A stretch of DNA of 64,000 nucleotides, from the NCBI RefSeq assembly GCF_020781835.1, contig NZ_JAJGNJ010000001.1, forward strand, positions 310,001 to 374,000, read 5' to 3'. The notes under the pieces are model-generated. The model was not told the origin of the DNA and did not search any database. It worked only from the letters and a program-made list of their open reading frames with translations. This DNA is from Microbacterium testaceum (GTDB lineage: Bacteria > Actinomycetota > Actinomycetes > Actinomycetales > Microbacteriaceae). The first letter of the stretch is position 1, and every line of letters begins with the position of its first letter. This document shows, piece by piece, positions 15,893 through 24,271 of the stretch. The translations under genes were made by a program, and so were the position numbers.

Positions 15893-17283
15893 ATGTCTCC
15901 GACACCCGATCAGAACTCCGCTATTACCCCCCCCCCCCCCCCGCTGATCTGAATCGCCGCACGATCCTGCAGGGCGCGGCCTGGACCATCCCCGCCATCG
16001 CCGTCGCCACCGTTGCGCCCGTTGCCGCCGCAGCGTCCAACGACGCCGTCCTCGCCTTCAATCAGTCGACGTACACCGGGGTCGCGTGCGGCACCATCAC
16101 CGGCGCCTACGTCACCGTCACCGTCGGCGGCACTCCCACTGCCGGCCGCTCCGTCACCACGACGTTGAGCGGCGGGTACACGTTCGCCGACGGATCGACC
16201 ACGAACACGCAGGTCAGCGATAGCAGCGGCCGCGTGAATCTGCCGGCGATCGATGTGCCCTCTCAGGGCAGCGACGGCTCACTTACGGCCATCTCCTCCG
16301 GCGCCACCCAGGCCACTGCAACGGTGACCGCAACAGCGGCTGCCAGCAAGCTGGTCGGGTTAAGCGCGAACAACAACGCCTTCCCCGCGCTCCCCGCCGG
16401 GATCACCGCCGGCGAAGTCGCGTGGGGAAGCCAGGGAAGCAACTCCTACGCGTTCTTCGTCGGCAGCGACGGCTACCTCTACCGATCCGCCAACCAAGGC
16501 GCCTGGACCAAGACCTCCCCCGCCGGAGTCACCCACATCAGCAGCACCAACGCGGGCAGCCTCATCTACAGCACCGGTACCACCGTCGGCAGCAGCGCGA
16601 ACAACAATGCCTTCCCCGCGCTCCCCGCCGGCATCACCGCCGGCGAGGTCGCAATCGGCACCCAAGGCGCCAACGTCTATGCGTTCTTCGTCGGCAGCGA
16701 CGGCTACCTCTACCGGTCCGCCAACCAAGGCGCCTGGACCAAGACCTCCTCCGGCGGGGTCACCCACATCAGCGGCACCGAAGCCGGCAGCATTGTTTAC
16801 AGCACCGGCACCACCGTCGGTAACAGCGCGAACAACAACGCCTATCCCGCGCTCCCCGCCGGTATCACCGCCGGCGAAGTCGCATACGGGAGCCAGGGAA
16901 GCAACTCCTACGCGTTCTTCGTCGGCAGCGACGGCTACCTCTACCGATCCGCCAACCAAGGCGCCTGGACCAAGACCTCCCCCGCCGGAGTCACCCACAT
17001 CAGCAGCACCAACGCGGGCAGCCTCATCTACAGCACCGGTACCACCGTCGGCAGCAGCGCGAACAACAATGCCTTCCCCGCGCTCCCCGCCGGCATCACC
17101 GCCGGCGAGGTCGCAATCGGCACCCAAGGCGCCAACGTCTATGCGTTCTTCGTCGGCAGCGACGGCTACCTCTACCGGTCCGCCAACCAAGGCGCCTGGA
17201 CCAAGACCTCCCCCGCCGGAATCACCCACATCAGCGACACCGACGGCGGCAGCCTCATCTACTCCCTCGCGTCGACCTGCTGA
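15893..17283 (+). CDS. Exported tandem-repeat surface protein, probably phase-variable (out of frame here)
   Basis: ATG 15893 has a ribosome site (CGAAAGG, eight bases upstream). Ten codons later the frame enters 16 C residues (15927-15942) and stops at TGA 15950-15952, giving only 19 residues. The other frame after the tract is open to 17283: a Tat-like leader (NRRTILQGAAW, then a hydrophobic AIAVATVAPVAAAA core), an Ig-like beta domain of ~105 residues, and four 77-residue repeats. With 14 or 17 C the ATG and body would be one ORF of about 462 residues. No usable start lies after the tract. The repeats carry AFFVGSDGYLYRSANQGAW, suggestive of a beta-propeller or adhesin module. The call of surface protein is inferred; the frame break is directly visible. 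Confidence 0.7.
15927..15942 (+). repeat. Homopolymeric tract of 16 C within coding sequence
   Basis: Sixteen consecutive C are the longest homopolymer noticed in the window and encode the proline run before the signal peptide. Such tracts are classical hot spots for slipped-strand mispairing. The observed length puts the gene out of frame; lengths of 14 or 17 would put it in frame. Homopolymer miscalling is the main alternative. Confidence 0.9.
16363..17280 (+). repeat. Four tandem 231-bp (77-codon) repeats
   Basis: Units begin at 16363, 16594, 16825 and 17056, each with AGCGCGAACAACAA and exactly 231 bp apart; the last is cut short by the stop. Units 1 and 3 share GSQGSNSYAFF, and units 2 and 4 share IGTQGANVYAFF, so a 462-bp pair was itself duplicated. 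The DNA is nearly identical between paired units, including synonymous positions, which points to recent duplication or gene conversion. Unit number could vary by recombination. Confidence 0.92.
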
Positions 17284-17385
17284 TCTGAGGCCTCGGACCG
17301 CCCGGGCCGCTCGACACCCACTCAGGGTTCGCACGAAACATTCAGTCGGCCGGTTGACGCGGCCTTAGGTTCGGGGGCGCGATCG

Positions 17386-17420
17386 GTGCAGTGGGGCCGA
17401 TTTCTCTCGCCCCACTGCAC
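17386..17420 (+). terminator. Bidirectional hairpin between the repeat gene and the amidase
   Basis: GTGCAGTGGGG pairs perfectly with CCCCACTGCAC across a 13-base loop, between two convergent genes. A related CCCCACTGC inverted repeat lies at 55541-55577. Confidence 0.55.
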
Positions 17421-17465
17421 GATCTGCGCCCCAAACTGCGACCTGCCCCGAGCCCCCTGCGCCTT

Positions 17466-19157
17466 CTAACCCAGCGCCGGCGTCCGCGGCGGCACCGTCC
17501 GCCGCGGACGCAGCGCCTCGAACGCGGCGGCCATCGCCAGCAACGCCGCGTCGTCGTACGCGCGACCCGCGAACGTCAGGCCGCTCGGCATCCCGATGTC
17601 CGGCAGCGTCCCCAGCGGCACTGTCACCGTCGGCACCCCGCAGTGGCGGATCGCGAGGTTGCCCGTCGCGACCCACACGCCGTTGCGCCACGCGATGTCG
17701 GCCGACGCGGGATTCACGTCGGCGTCCGACGGCGCCACATCCGTGAGCGTCGGGAAGACGACGGCGGCGAAGCCGTTGGCATCCATCCACTCCTCAAGAT
17801 CGCGGCGGCGGGTCTCCTCGAGACCCCGCAGACCGGCAGCGAGCTCGGGGATCTCGGTGAACGAAGCGACAGGGTGCTCGCGGACGTGCGCCGGGTAGAG
17901 AGCGATGTCGTCGTCGAAGCCCGTGTACCGGTCGGGCAGCGCGCCCGCGGGGTGCGGGAAGATCTCGGCCCCGTCGACCGACGCCAGACCCGGATGCCCG
18001 TTGGCGCGGAGGAAGTCGTCCCACGCCCACGCCGAGAGGTCGACGATCTCGCGGTCGAGGAACTCCTCCGACACCAGCCCCCGCGTCCGGATCGTCGGCG
18101 CACCGGGACGATCCCCCTCGTAGGTGCTCACGAGCGGGAAATCGCAGTCGACCACGATGGCGCCGGCCGCCTCCAGGTCGGCCCGAGCGACCGCCCACAG
18201 ATCGAGGAGCGACGGCCGCGGCTCGATTCGCTCACCGGTCGGCCCACCGACCCCGCGGGAACCCGTCCCGGTGAGCGGATCAGCGCCGACGAACATGCGC
18301 GGGATGCCGATGCGCTTGCCCCGCAACGACGGTCGGCCGGCGAGCTCCGCGAACGACGGCGGCCGCACCTCCTCGACCGCGGGGAGGGACACCCACGGCT
18401 GCGCACGCCAGAAGTCGCCGCGCGTCTCGGGGTCGTCGGCAACGATCACGTCGAGCACCGCGAGCAGGTCGGCCATCGAGCGGGTGTGCGGCACGACGAC
18501 GTCCATCGTCGGCACGAGCGGCCAGTTGCCGCGCACCGAGATCAGGCCGCGCGACGGCGTGTAGGCGCACAGGCCGTTGCACGCCGCGGGGGCGCGGCCG
18601 CTCGACCACGTCTCCTCGCCCAGCCCGAACACGCCGAACGACGCGGCGGTCGCCGTGCCTGAGCCGTTCGAGGACCCCGACGCGAACGCCGACGTCAGGT
18701 AGTCGGCGTTGTACGGGCTCTCGGCGCGGCCGTACAGCCCGCGCTGCATGCCGCCGTTCGCCATTGGCGGCATGTTCGTCAGGCCCAGGCAGATGGCCCC
18801 GGCCTCACGCAGCCGCGCGATCGTGAACGCGTCGCCCTTCGCGACGAGGTCGGCGAACGCCGGACTCCCCGCGGCGACCGTGAGGCCGCGCACCATGTAG
18901 CTGTCCTTCGCCGTGTATGGGATGCCGTCGAGCAGCCCCCGCGACTGGCCCGCGGCCCGGCGCGCATCCGATGCCTCCGCCTCGGCGAGCGCGTCGGGGT
19001 TCCGCACGACGACGGCGTTGAGCTTCGTCTCGGTGTCGGGTCCGTCGTACGCGTCGATGCGCGCGAGGTGCGCCTCGACGAGCTCGACGGCGGTCGTGCG
19101 GCCCTCGGCGAGAGCGGCGGCGAGGCTGGCGATGGAGGCCTCGACGACGTCGATCAC
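17466..19157 (-). CDS. Amidase-signature family amidase
   Basis: A 563-residue enzyme with the Ser-cisSer-Lys triad environment: the Lys in IPYTAKDSYMV, the Ser-rich loop ASGSSNGSGTATAASFGV, and the proposed nucleophile serine in EETWSSGRAPAA. Such enzymes hydrolyse C-N amide bonds. The start is GTG 19157, which overlaps the stop of the agmatine deiminase gene (GTGA) and has GGAGG upstream on the minus strand. In this operon it may cleave the amide or ureido product made upstream, for example N-carbamoylputrescine, although the classical enzyme for that step (AguB) is a nitrilase-type enzyme. The exact substrate is therefore open. It is the last gene of a four-gene unit. Confidence 0.85.
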   Translation of the reverse strand: MIDVVEASIASLAAALAEGRTTAVELVEAHLARIDAYDGPDTETKLNAVVVRNPDALAEAEASDARRAAGQSRGLLDGIPYTAKDSYMVRGLTVAAGSPAFADLVAKGDAFTIARLREAGAICLGLTNMPPMANGGMQRGLYGRAESPYNADYLTSAFASGSSNGSGTATAASFGVFGLGEETWSSGRAPAACNGLCAYTPSRGLISVRGNWPLVPTMDVVVPHTRSMADLLAVLDVIVADDPETRGDFWRAQPWVSLPAVEEVRPPSFAELAGRPSLRGKRIGIPRMFVGADPLTGTGSRGVGGPTGERIEPRPSLLDLWAVARADLEAAGAIVVDCDFPLVSTYEGDRPGAPTIRTRGLVSEEFLDREIVDLSAWAWDDFLRANGHPGLASVDGAEIFPHPAGALPDRYTGFDDDIALYPAHVREHPVASFTEIPELAAGLRGLEETRRRDLEEWMDANGFAAVVFPTLTDVAPSDADVNPASADIAWRNGVWVATGNLAIRHCGVPTVTVPLGTLPDIGMPSGLTFAGRAYDDAALLAMAAAFEALRPRRTVPPRTPALG

Positions 19158-20188
19158 GCCGTCACCTCCGGCTGCTGCTGGGTGATGCAGTGGATGCCAC
19201 CGCCGCGCGCGAAGATCTCGCGGGCGTCGACGGTCACGACCCGGCGACCCGGGTAGACCTCCTCCAGGATGCCGCGAGCTGTGGCATCCGCTTCGTCCTC
19301 GCCGAAGCCGCACGCGATGACGCCGCCGTTGACGACGAGGTGGTTGACGTAACTCCAGTCGACGTCGCCCTCGGCGTCGCGGACGGTGGCCGGTGCGGGC
19401 AGATCGACGATCCGGAGCGCGCGGCCCGAGGCATCCGTCTGCGTCTGGAGGAACGCGCGCAGCTCCGCCGAGACGGCGTGGTCGGGGTGCGCGGGGTTCC
19501 GCTGGTCGTGGAGGAGCACCACGCCGGGCGACGGCAGCGTCGCGACGATGTCGACGTGCCCGCTCGTGCCGAAGTCGCCGTAGTCGCGGGTGAGTCCGCG
19601 CGGGAGCCACACGGCGTGCGTGGCACCGAGGGTACGGAGCATCTCGGCCTCGACCCGCGCACGGTCGGCGTACGGGTTGCGCCGCGGGTCGAGCTGCACC
19701 GTCTCGGTGAGCAGCACCGTCCCCTCGCCGTCGACGTGGATGCCGCCGCCCTCGTTGACCAGGGTCGACGACACGAGCTCGGCCCCGGTGGCCTCGGCGA
19801 TGATCCGGGCGTGCTCGGCGGCCTTCGCCCACACCGCCCAGTCGTGATCGCCCCAGCCGTTGAAGATCCAGTCCACCGCGCCGAGGGCGCCCGGCCGCTC
19901 GGGGTCGACGACGAACGTCGGACCCGAGTCCCGCAGCCAGAACTCGTCCACGGGTGCCTCGACGATCTCGATCCCGCCGCCGAGCATCCGTCGGGCACGG
20001 GTCAGCTCGCTCGGGTCGACGAGCATCGACACCGGCTCGAAGTCGGCGACGGCGTGGGCGACCGCGGCCCACGCGGCGTAGCCCGCTTCCCGCTCGGCAT
20101 CCGTTTCTCCCAGGGTCGGACCCTCGCTCGGGAACGCCATCCACGTGCGGGTGTGCGGGGCGGTCTCGCTCGGCATGCGCCAGGTCAT
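19154..20188 (-). CDS. aguA: Agmatine deiminase family protein
   Basis: A 344-residue protein of the peptidylarginine-deiminase superfamily. It has the guanidino-binding WLRDSGPTFVVD, the NEGGGIHVDGEG strand, the catalytic histidine region GHVDIVATLPSPG, and the nucleophilic cysteine in GGGIHCITQQQ near the C-terminus. The enzyme converts agmatine to N-carbamoylputrescine and ammonia. ATG 20188 is preceded by GAGAGG on the minus strand and overlaps the amidohydrolase stop (ATGA). Key residues are intact and the length is normal. With the transporter, amidohydrolase and amidase it forms a catabolic operon, probably for agmatine or a related guanidine compound. Confidence 0.88.
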   Translation of the reverse strand: MTWRMPSETAPHTRTWMAFPSEGPTLGETDAEREAGYAAWAAVAHAVADFEPVSMLVDPSELTRARRMLGGGIEIVEAPVDEFWLRDSGPTFVVDPERPGALGAVDWIFNGWGDHDWAVWAKAAEHARIIAEATGAELVSSTLVNEGGGIHVDGEGTVLLTETVQLDPRRNPYADRARVEAEMLRTLGATHAVWLPRGLTRDYGDFGTSGHVDIVATLPSPGVVLLHDQRNPAHPDHAVSAELRAFLQTQTDASGRALRIVDLPAPATVRDAEGDVDWSYVNHLVVNGGVIACGFGEDEADATARGILEEVYPGRRVVTVDAREIFARGGGIHCITQQQPEVTA

Positions 20189-21813
20189 CGGGGTTCCTCT
20201 CGTACGGCGGTGAAGGTCTCGCATCCTGCCACCATCGTCATCACGGGTCGGGCGGAGAGAAGGGATGCCGTGCCCGCGGCGAACGGGTCGGTGTCGATCA
20301 CCACGAGATCGGCCGCAAAGCCCGGGGCCAGTCGTCCGCGCCACTCGGCGTCGCCGACCGAGGCTGCGGCATCCCGGGTCGCGTGCGCGATCGCGCGATC
20401 CAGGGGCAGCGCGTACTGCGGGTGGATCGCCGGCACCGACGGATCGAGCGCCGAGGCGCGCGTCGCAGCGACATACATGTTCGCGAGCGCGTCGTGCGGG
20501 GCCGTGGGGGCGTCGGTCGAAAAGGCCAGGAGCGTTCCCGCCGCCTCGTACTCGGGCCAGGCGAATGCCCGCTCCACCCGCTCGTCGCCGAGCATCGCGG
20601 CCCAGTTCGCGAAGATCGCCGGGTCGGCGTGAACGGGCTGGAGGGATGCCGTGACCCCGAGCCGCGCCATGCGCTCGGCCGTACCGGGCGCGGCGTACTC
20701 CAGGTGTTCGAGGCGGTGGCGACGGGGGATGTCGCCGTTCGCCTCGATCGCCCGCTCGATCGCGGTGAGCGCGGCGTCGCTCGCCGCGTCGCCGATCGCG
20801 TGCATCGCGATCTGGAGACCCGCGGCGTCGGCCGCCGCGACGATCGGGGCGAGGTCGGCGAGCGGCCAGATCGGCTCGGCGTTCGAGCCGTCGGCGTAGG
20901 GGGCGCCCATCGCCGCGGTGCACGCGTCGATGACGCCGTCGAGGATGAGTTTCACGCCCACGACTCGCAGCCAGGGCGAGGCGGGGCGGGCCGCGAGCTC
21001 GACGACCCGGTCGAGCTGCGCGAGGTTGCGGTCGAGGTCGCCGGTGTTCTCGAGCAGCCAATGCGCCGACACGCGCAGCGGCAGCTCTCCGCCGTGACGC
21101 TCGATGGCCCGCTCGAACGCGGCGAGCGCGTGCTCATCGAACGCCATGTCGACCACGCCCGTCACCCCGGCAGCCGAGTACGCGGCCAGCACCCGTTCCA
21201 CGGCCTCGTCGCGGTCGGCATCCGTCATCGAGGCATCGCGCTGGCCCCAGGCGTACTGCACCGCCGCGGTCTCGAACAGCATGCCGTTCGGCTCGCCGTG
21301 CTCGTCGCGGCCGATGGCGCCCCCGAGCGGATCGGGGATGTCGCGGGTGATGCCGAGCTCCGCGAGAGCGGCGGTGTTCACCCAACAGGAGTGGTAGTCG
21401 TTGGCATCCAGGTACACCGGCACGTCGGCCACGACGGCGTCGATCATCGCCGCAGTGGGGGCTCCGCCCGGCACGGAGTCGAAGAGCCAGCCGCGACCGC
21501 GCAGCACCGGGGCGTCGGGGTCGGCGGCGCGCGCCTCCCGCAGCAGCTCCTGGATGTCGCCGAGCGTGCGCGCATCGGTGAGAGCGACCTGGCCGAGCGA
21601 GGCACCCAGCATGAGCAGGTGCGTGTGCGCATCGGTAAACCCGGGCAGCACGAGCGCGCCGTCGAGGTCGACCGTGGCGCCTCCACCGGTCTCGGCGGCA
21701 TCGCCGATCGCGACGATGCGTTCCCCCTCGACTGCCACCGCGTGCGTCCACTGCGCGTCGGGATCGGCATCGGCGGTGAAGATACGGCCGCCGCGGTAGA
21801 CCGTGCGGGTCAT
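20185..21813 (-). CDS. Amidohydrolase, YtcJ/metal-dependent hydrolase type
   Basis: A 542-residue protein of the amidohydrolase superfamily 3 (YtcJ-like) with the metal-binding H-x-H in GFTDAHTHLLM, a later histidine in MHAIGDAASDAAL, and an Asp near FSTDAPTAPHDAL. These enzymes are TIM-barrel hydrolases of amides, imides or related bonds; substrate cannot be told from sequence. ATG 21813 overlaps the transporter stop (ATGA), and its own stop overlaps the aguA start. Co-operonic position suggests it processes a precursor or by-product of the guanidino compound imported by the transporter. Confidence 0.8.
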   Translation of the reverse strand: MTRTVYRGGRIFTADADPDAQWTHAVAVEGERIVAIGDAAETGGGATVDLDGALVLPGFTDAHTHLLMLGASLGQVALTDARTLGDIQELLREARAADPDAPVLRGRGWLFDSVPGGAPTAAMIDAVVADVPVYLDANDYHSCWVNTAALAELGITRDIPDPLGGAIGRDEHGEPNGMLFETAAVQYAWGQRDASMTDADRDEAVERVLAAYSAAGVTGVVDMAFDEHALAAFERAIERHGGELPLRVSAHWLLENTGDLDRNLAQLDRVVELAARPASPWLRVVGVKLILDGVIDACTAAMGAPYADGSNAEPIWPLADLAPIVAAADAAGLQIAMHAIGDAASDAALTAIERAIEANGDIPRRHRLEHLEYAAPGTAERMARLGVTASLQPVHADPAIFANWAAMLGDERVERAFAWPEYEAAGTLLAFSTDAPTAPHDALANMYVAATRASALDPSVPAIHPQYALPLDRAIAHATRDAAASVGDAEWRGRLAPGFAADLVVIDTDPFAAGTASLLSARPVMTMVAGCETFTAVREEPR

Positions 21814-23054
21814 GCGGCCACCCCCGCCCCCTGACGCTCGAGGCGCCGCGAGAGAAGACCGATGATGCCGGCGGGCACGGCGAGCACGAAGCTCGCGATC
21901 GCGAGGGCGATCGTGAAGCCCTGGTAGCCGAGCGCCTCGACGAGGTTCGCCCCGATCACGGGAGTGAGCGCGGAGCCGACGAGGTAGGTGGCCAGGAGCG
22001 GGCCCGACCAGCGCCCGTCGGCGTCGAGGGCGGCCGACGTCGAGATGAAGAAGGCGAAGACCAGCGCGTAGACGGTGTTCCAGACGATGAAGACGACCAC
22101 GAAGAGCGTGGGGTCGGAGATCGTGCCCTGGACGATCTTCAGGATGCCACCGAGCACGAGAAGAACGACCAGAGGGATGCCACGGCCCCAGCGGTCACCG
22201 ACGATCATGAGTCCGATCGAGGCGAGCAGACCGCCCGCGGTGGCGCCGGAGAGCGCGATGCCGAGTCCCTCGGGCGTGAGCCCGGTCTGATCGGCGCCCA
22301 TGACACCGGCCATGGCCCACAGCGAGTCCTCGCTCGCGGCCCACAGGGCGAAGACGACCAGCAGCGTCATGCCCGCGATCGTGACCGTGCGCGAAGGCTT
22401 CGGCGCGGTGCGCCGCGTCGCCGCCGACGATTCCTGGCGCACGGCGGCTTCGGCGTGCACCGGGGCGGCGGGAGCGCCCGGCAGCCACATCACGAGCACG
22501 AGAGCGACGAGGCTGAACACCGCCATCGACCCGAACACGTCGATCGGGGCGAGCCCGATCATCGGCACGACCGCGAGGACGACGGTGATGATGCCGCGGT
22601 TGGCCAGGCCGTAGAAGCCGGCGACCCGGTCGGGATTGCGGAACGCCGCGATCGCGGCGCCCGAGGCGGCGACCGCCCCACCCGCGCCGACCCCACCGAC
22701 GAGGAGACCCGGGAGGAGCAGAACCGGGACGAGAGCGGCGAGGCCGAAGCCGGCGACGGCGAGCAGCAGACCCGCGCGAGCGACCGTTCGGCGCGAGCGC
22801 CCGGCGCACAGCGGGGCCACGGCGAGACCCGTGAGGGCGGTGAGCAGCAGGACACCGGTGACGAGCCAGCTCGCGGTGAGCACGTCGGCGCCCAGGCCCT
22901 CCTGCACGGCGATGATCATGTACGGCGAGAGGTTGACGCCGAGGTACCCGGCGATGCCGACGATGAACGTCGAGCTCGCGGTGGGAAGGCGCAGCGGAAC
23001 GCGGGTCGAGCCAGTGGCGGCGACGGCGGCGGTGTCGCGGGTGGTGGAAGACAC
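21810..23054 (-). CDS. MFS transporter of the agmatine-type operon
   Basis: A 414-residue protein with about twelve hydrophobic helices. A central cytoplasmic loop (AEAAVRQESSAATRRTAPKP) divides two six-helix halves, as in the major facilitator superfamily. GTG 23054 is chosen because GAAAGG lies six bases upstream on the minus strand; upstream codons give Arg/Pro-rich sequence unlike a transporter. It is the first gene of the operon and is divergent from the LacI-type regulator, whose likely operator lies 138 bp upstream. The substrate is probably the compound degraded by the following enzymes, an inference from gene order. Confidence 0.82.
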   Translation of the reverse strand: MSSTTRDTAAVAATGSTRVPLRLPTASSTFIVGIAGYLGVNLSPYMIIAVQEGLGADVLTASWLVTGVLLLTALTGLAVAPLCAGRSRRTVARAGLLLAVAGFGLAALVPVLLLPGLLVGGVGAGGAVAASGAAIAAFRNPDRVAGFYGLANRGIITVVLAVVPMIGLAPIDVFGSMAVFSLVALVLVMWLPGAPAAPVHAEAAVRQESSAATRRTAPKPSRTVTIAGMTLLVVFALWAASEDSLWAMAGVMGADQTGLTPEGLGIALSGATAGGLLASIGLMIVGDRWGRGIPLVVLLVLGGILKIVQGTISDPTLFVVVFIVWNTVYALVFAFFISTSAALDADGRWSGPLLATYLVGSALTPVIGANLVEALGYQGFTIALAIASFVLAVPAGIIGLLSRRLERQGAGVAA

Positions 23055-23191
23055 GGGAGACCTTTCGGGGGCGCCGGCGGACCGGCGGTGCGGGGTGGGC
23101 CCCGGTCGGAATCGTCGTTGATCGCGACCGGATGAGGCCGAGGCTACGGACCGAGTGTTTCGGTTCCGGCGTCGATGGTGTTTCAGGAACA

Positions 23192-23203
23192 TTAAACGTT
23201 TAA
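23192..23203. promoter_or_regulatory. Candidate LacI-family operator
   Basis: TTAAACGTTTAA is a perfect 12-bp palindrome with the central CG typical of LacI operators and is conspicuously AT-rich for this DNA. It lies in the 199-bp divergent gap between the transporter and the LacI-type gene, where it could control both directions. Confidence 0.65.
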
Positions 23204-23253
23204 GTTCCGGGCAGCGCAAGACCCGGTCGAACCGTCGGGTAGCGTCGGCACAC

Positions 23254-24261
23254 GTGACCCCTCGAAAGCCGACGCTCCACGACGTGGCCGCGTCCGCGGG
23301 CGTCTCCATCGCGGCGGCGTCCTTCGCGCTGCGCGACAAGCCGGGGGTCTCGCCCGAGACGCGCGACCGCGTGCTCGCCGTCGCCCGCGAGCTGAACTAC
23401 ACCGTGAACGTTCCGGCGCGCAGCCTGCGCACGGCCCGCTACGGCGCCGTCGGCCTCTACCTCCCGCCCGGGTCGACGCGGCTGCCGTACTACACCGAGT
23501 TCGCCTTCGGCGTGGTGGATGCCGCCGACCGCCTCGGACTCTCCGTCATCCTGCTCCCCCACCGGGGCCCCGGCGACGCCTCCGCGCCCACCGCGTTCGT
23601 CGACGGCTACGTCGTCGTCGATGCGACGACCGAGGATGCCGGCATCCGCGCGATCCTCGACACGGGGCGTCCCGTCGTCAGCGGCGAGCACATGGTCGGC
23701 GGCGACGACCGGGTCAGCGCGAGCGTCGTCTCCGACCACGCGAGCGCGATGACCCGCCTCCTCGACCACCTCTCCGATGCCGGGGCGCGGCGCATCGGCG
23801 CGGTGCTGCCCCCGGAGGGCACGGCGTGGAGTCACGACATCGCGCGCGCATACGACGCGTGGATCGCCGGGCGCGGCGGTCTTCCGATCTCGCGACGCAT
23901 CGCGTTCGTCCCCACCACCGACGAGGTCGCCGACGCCGTCACCGACGTGCTCGCGACAGAGTACGTGGACGCACTCGTCGTCGTGCCGAGCGGATCCGCT
24001 GCCCCCGCGCTCGATGCCGTCGCGCGCGCCGGGCGCCGCATCGGCGACGATCTGCTCCTCGCCGCGTACGTCGACGAACCCATGCACGCCCTGCTCGCCC
24101 CGAGCGTGACGTCGTTCGACCTCGAACCCCGCGATTTCGGCGCGGCCTGCGTGGCGCTCCTGGCGGAGGTGTGGGATGCCGACGGCCTCGACGACCGTGT
24201 CCGGGTCACGCAACCGCGGCTCGTCGTGCGGGCGAGTACGACGCGAGTCCGCCCGACCTAA
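23254..24261 (+). CDS. LacI-family transcriptional regulator
   Basis: A 335-residue protein with an N-terminal helix-turn-helix (TLHDVAASAGVSIAAASFAL) and hinge helix (PARSLRTARYGAVGLYLP), then a periplasmic-binding-protein-like effector domain. LacI proteins bind a palindrome and release on ligand binding. GTG 23254 is chosen because TAGCGT (23240-23245) ends eight bases upstream, consistent with a leaderless transcript, and because the HTH begins here. It is divergent from the transporter-amidohydrolase-aguA-amidase operon and most likely represses it until its inducer (perhaps agmatine) is present. Its TAA overlaps the -10 box of the next gene. Confidence 0.88.
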   Translation: MTPRKPTLHDVAASAGVSIAAASFALRDKPGVSPETRDRVLAVARELNYTVNVPARSLRTARYGAVGLYLPPGSTRLPYYTEFAFGVVDAADRLGLSVILLPHRGPGDASAPTAFVDGYVVVDATTEDAGIRAILDTGRPVVSGEHMVGGDDRVSASVVSDHASAMTRLLDHLSDAGARRIGAVLPPEGTAWSHDIARAYDAWIAGRGGLPISRRIAFVPTTDEVADAVTDVLATEYVDALVVVPSGSAAPALDAVARAGRRIGDDLLLAAYVDEPMHALLAPSVTSFDLEPRDFGAACVALLAEVWDADGLDDRVRVTQPRLVVRASTTRVRPT

Positions 24262-24271
24262 AGTGAACACC

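Noticed and set aside
16363..17280. Regular 231-bp repeats as a CRISPR array
   Set aside because: Units are long, contiguous and coding, without unique spacers between short palindromic repeats.
15893..17283. The repeat protein as a T7SS substrate
   Set aside because: It has a Tat/Sec-like signal (RRTILQ plus hydrophobic core), not a WXG-type helical head, so general export is more likely.
16360..17334. 324-codon minus-strand frame with repeats opposite the surface-protein repeats
   Set aside because: Its repeats are only the complement of the plus-strand units; it has no start context and reads as Gly/Ala/Val-rich antisense.
24263..24265. GTG 24263 as the start of the AfsR-like regulator
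   Set aside because: It overlaps the TAAAGT box; GTG 24272 lies at the usual seven-base distance and starts the conserved winged-helix domain. It remains possible.
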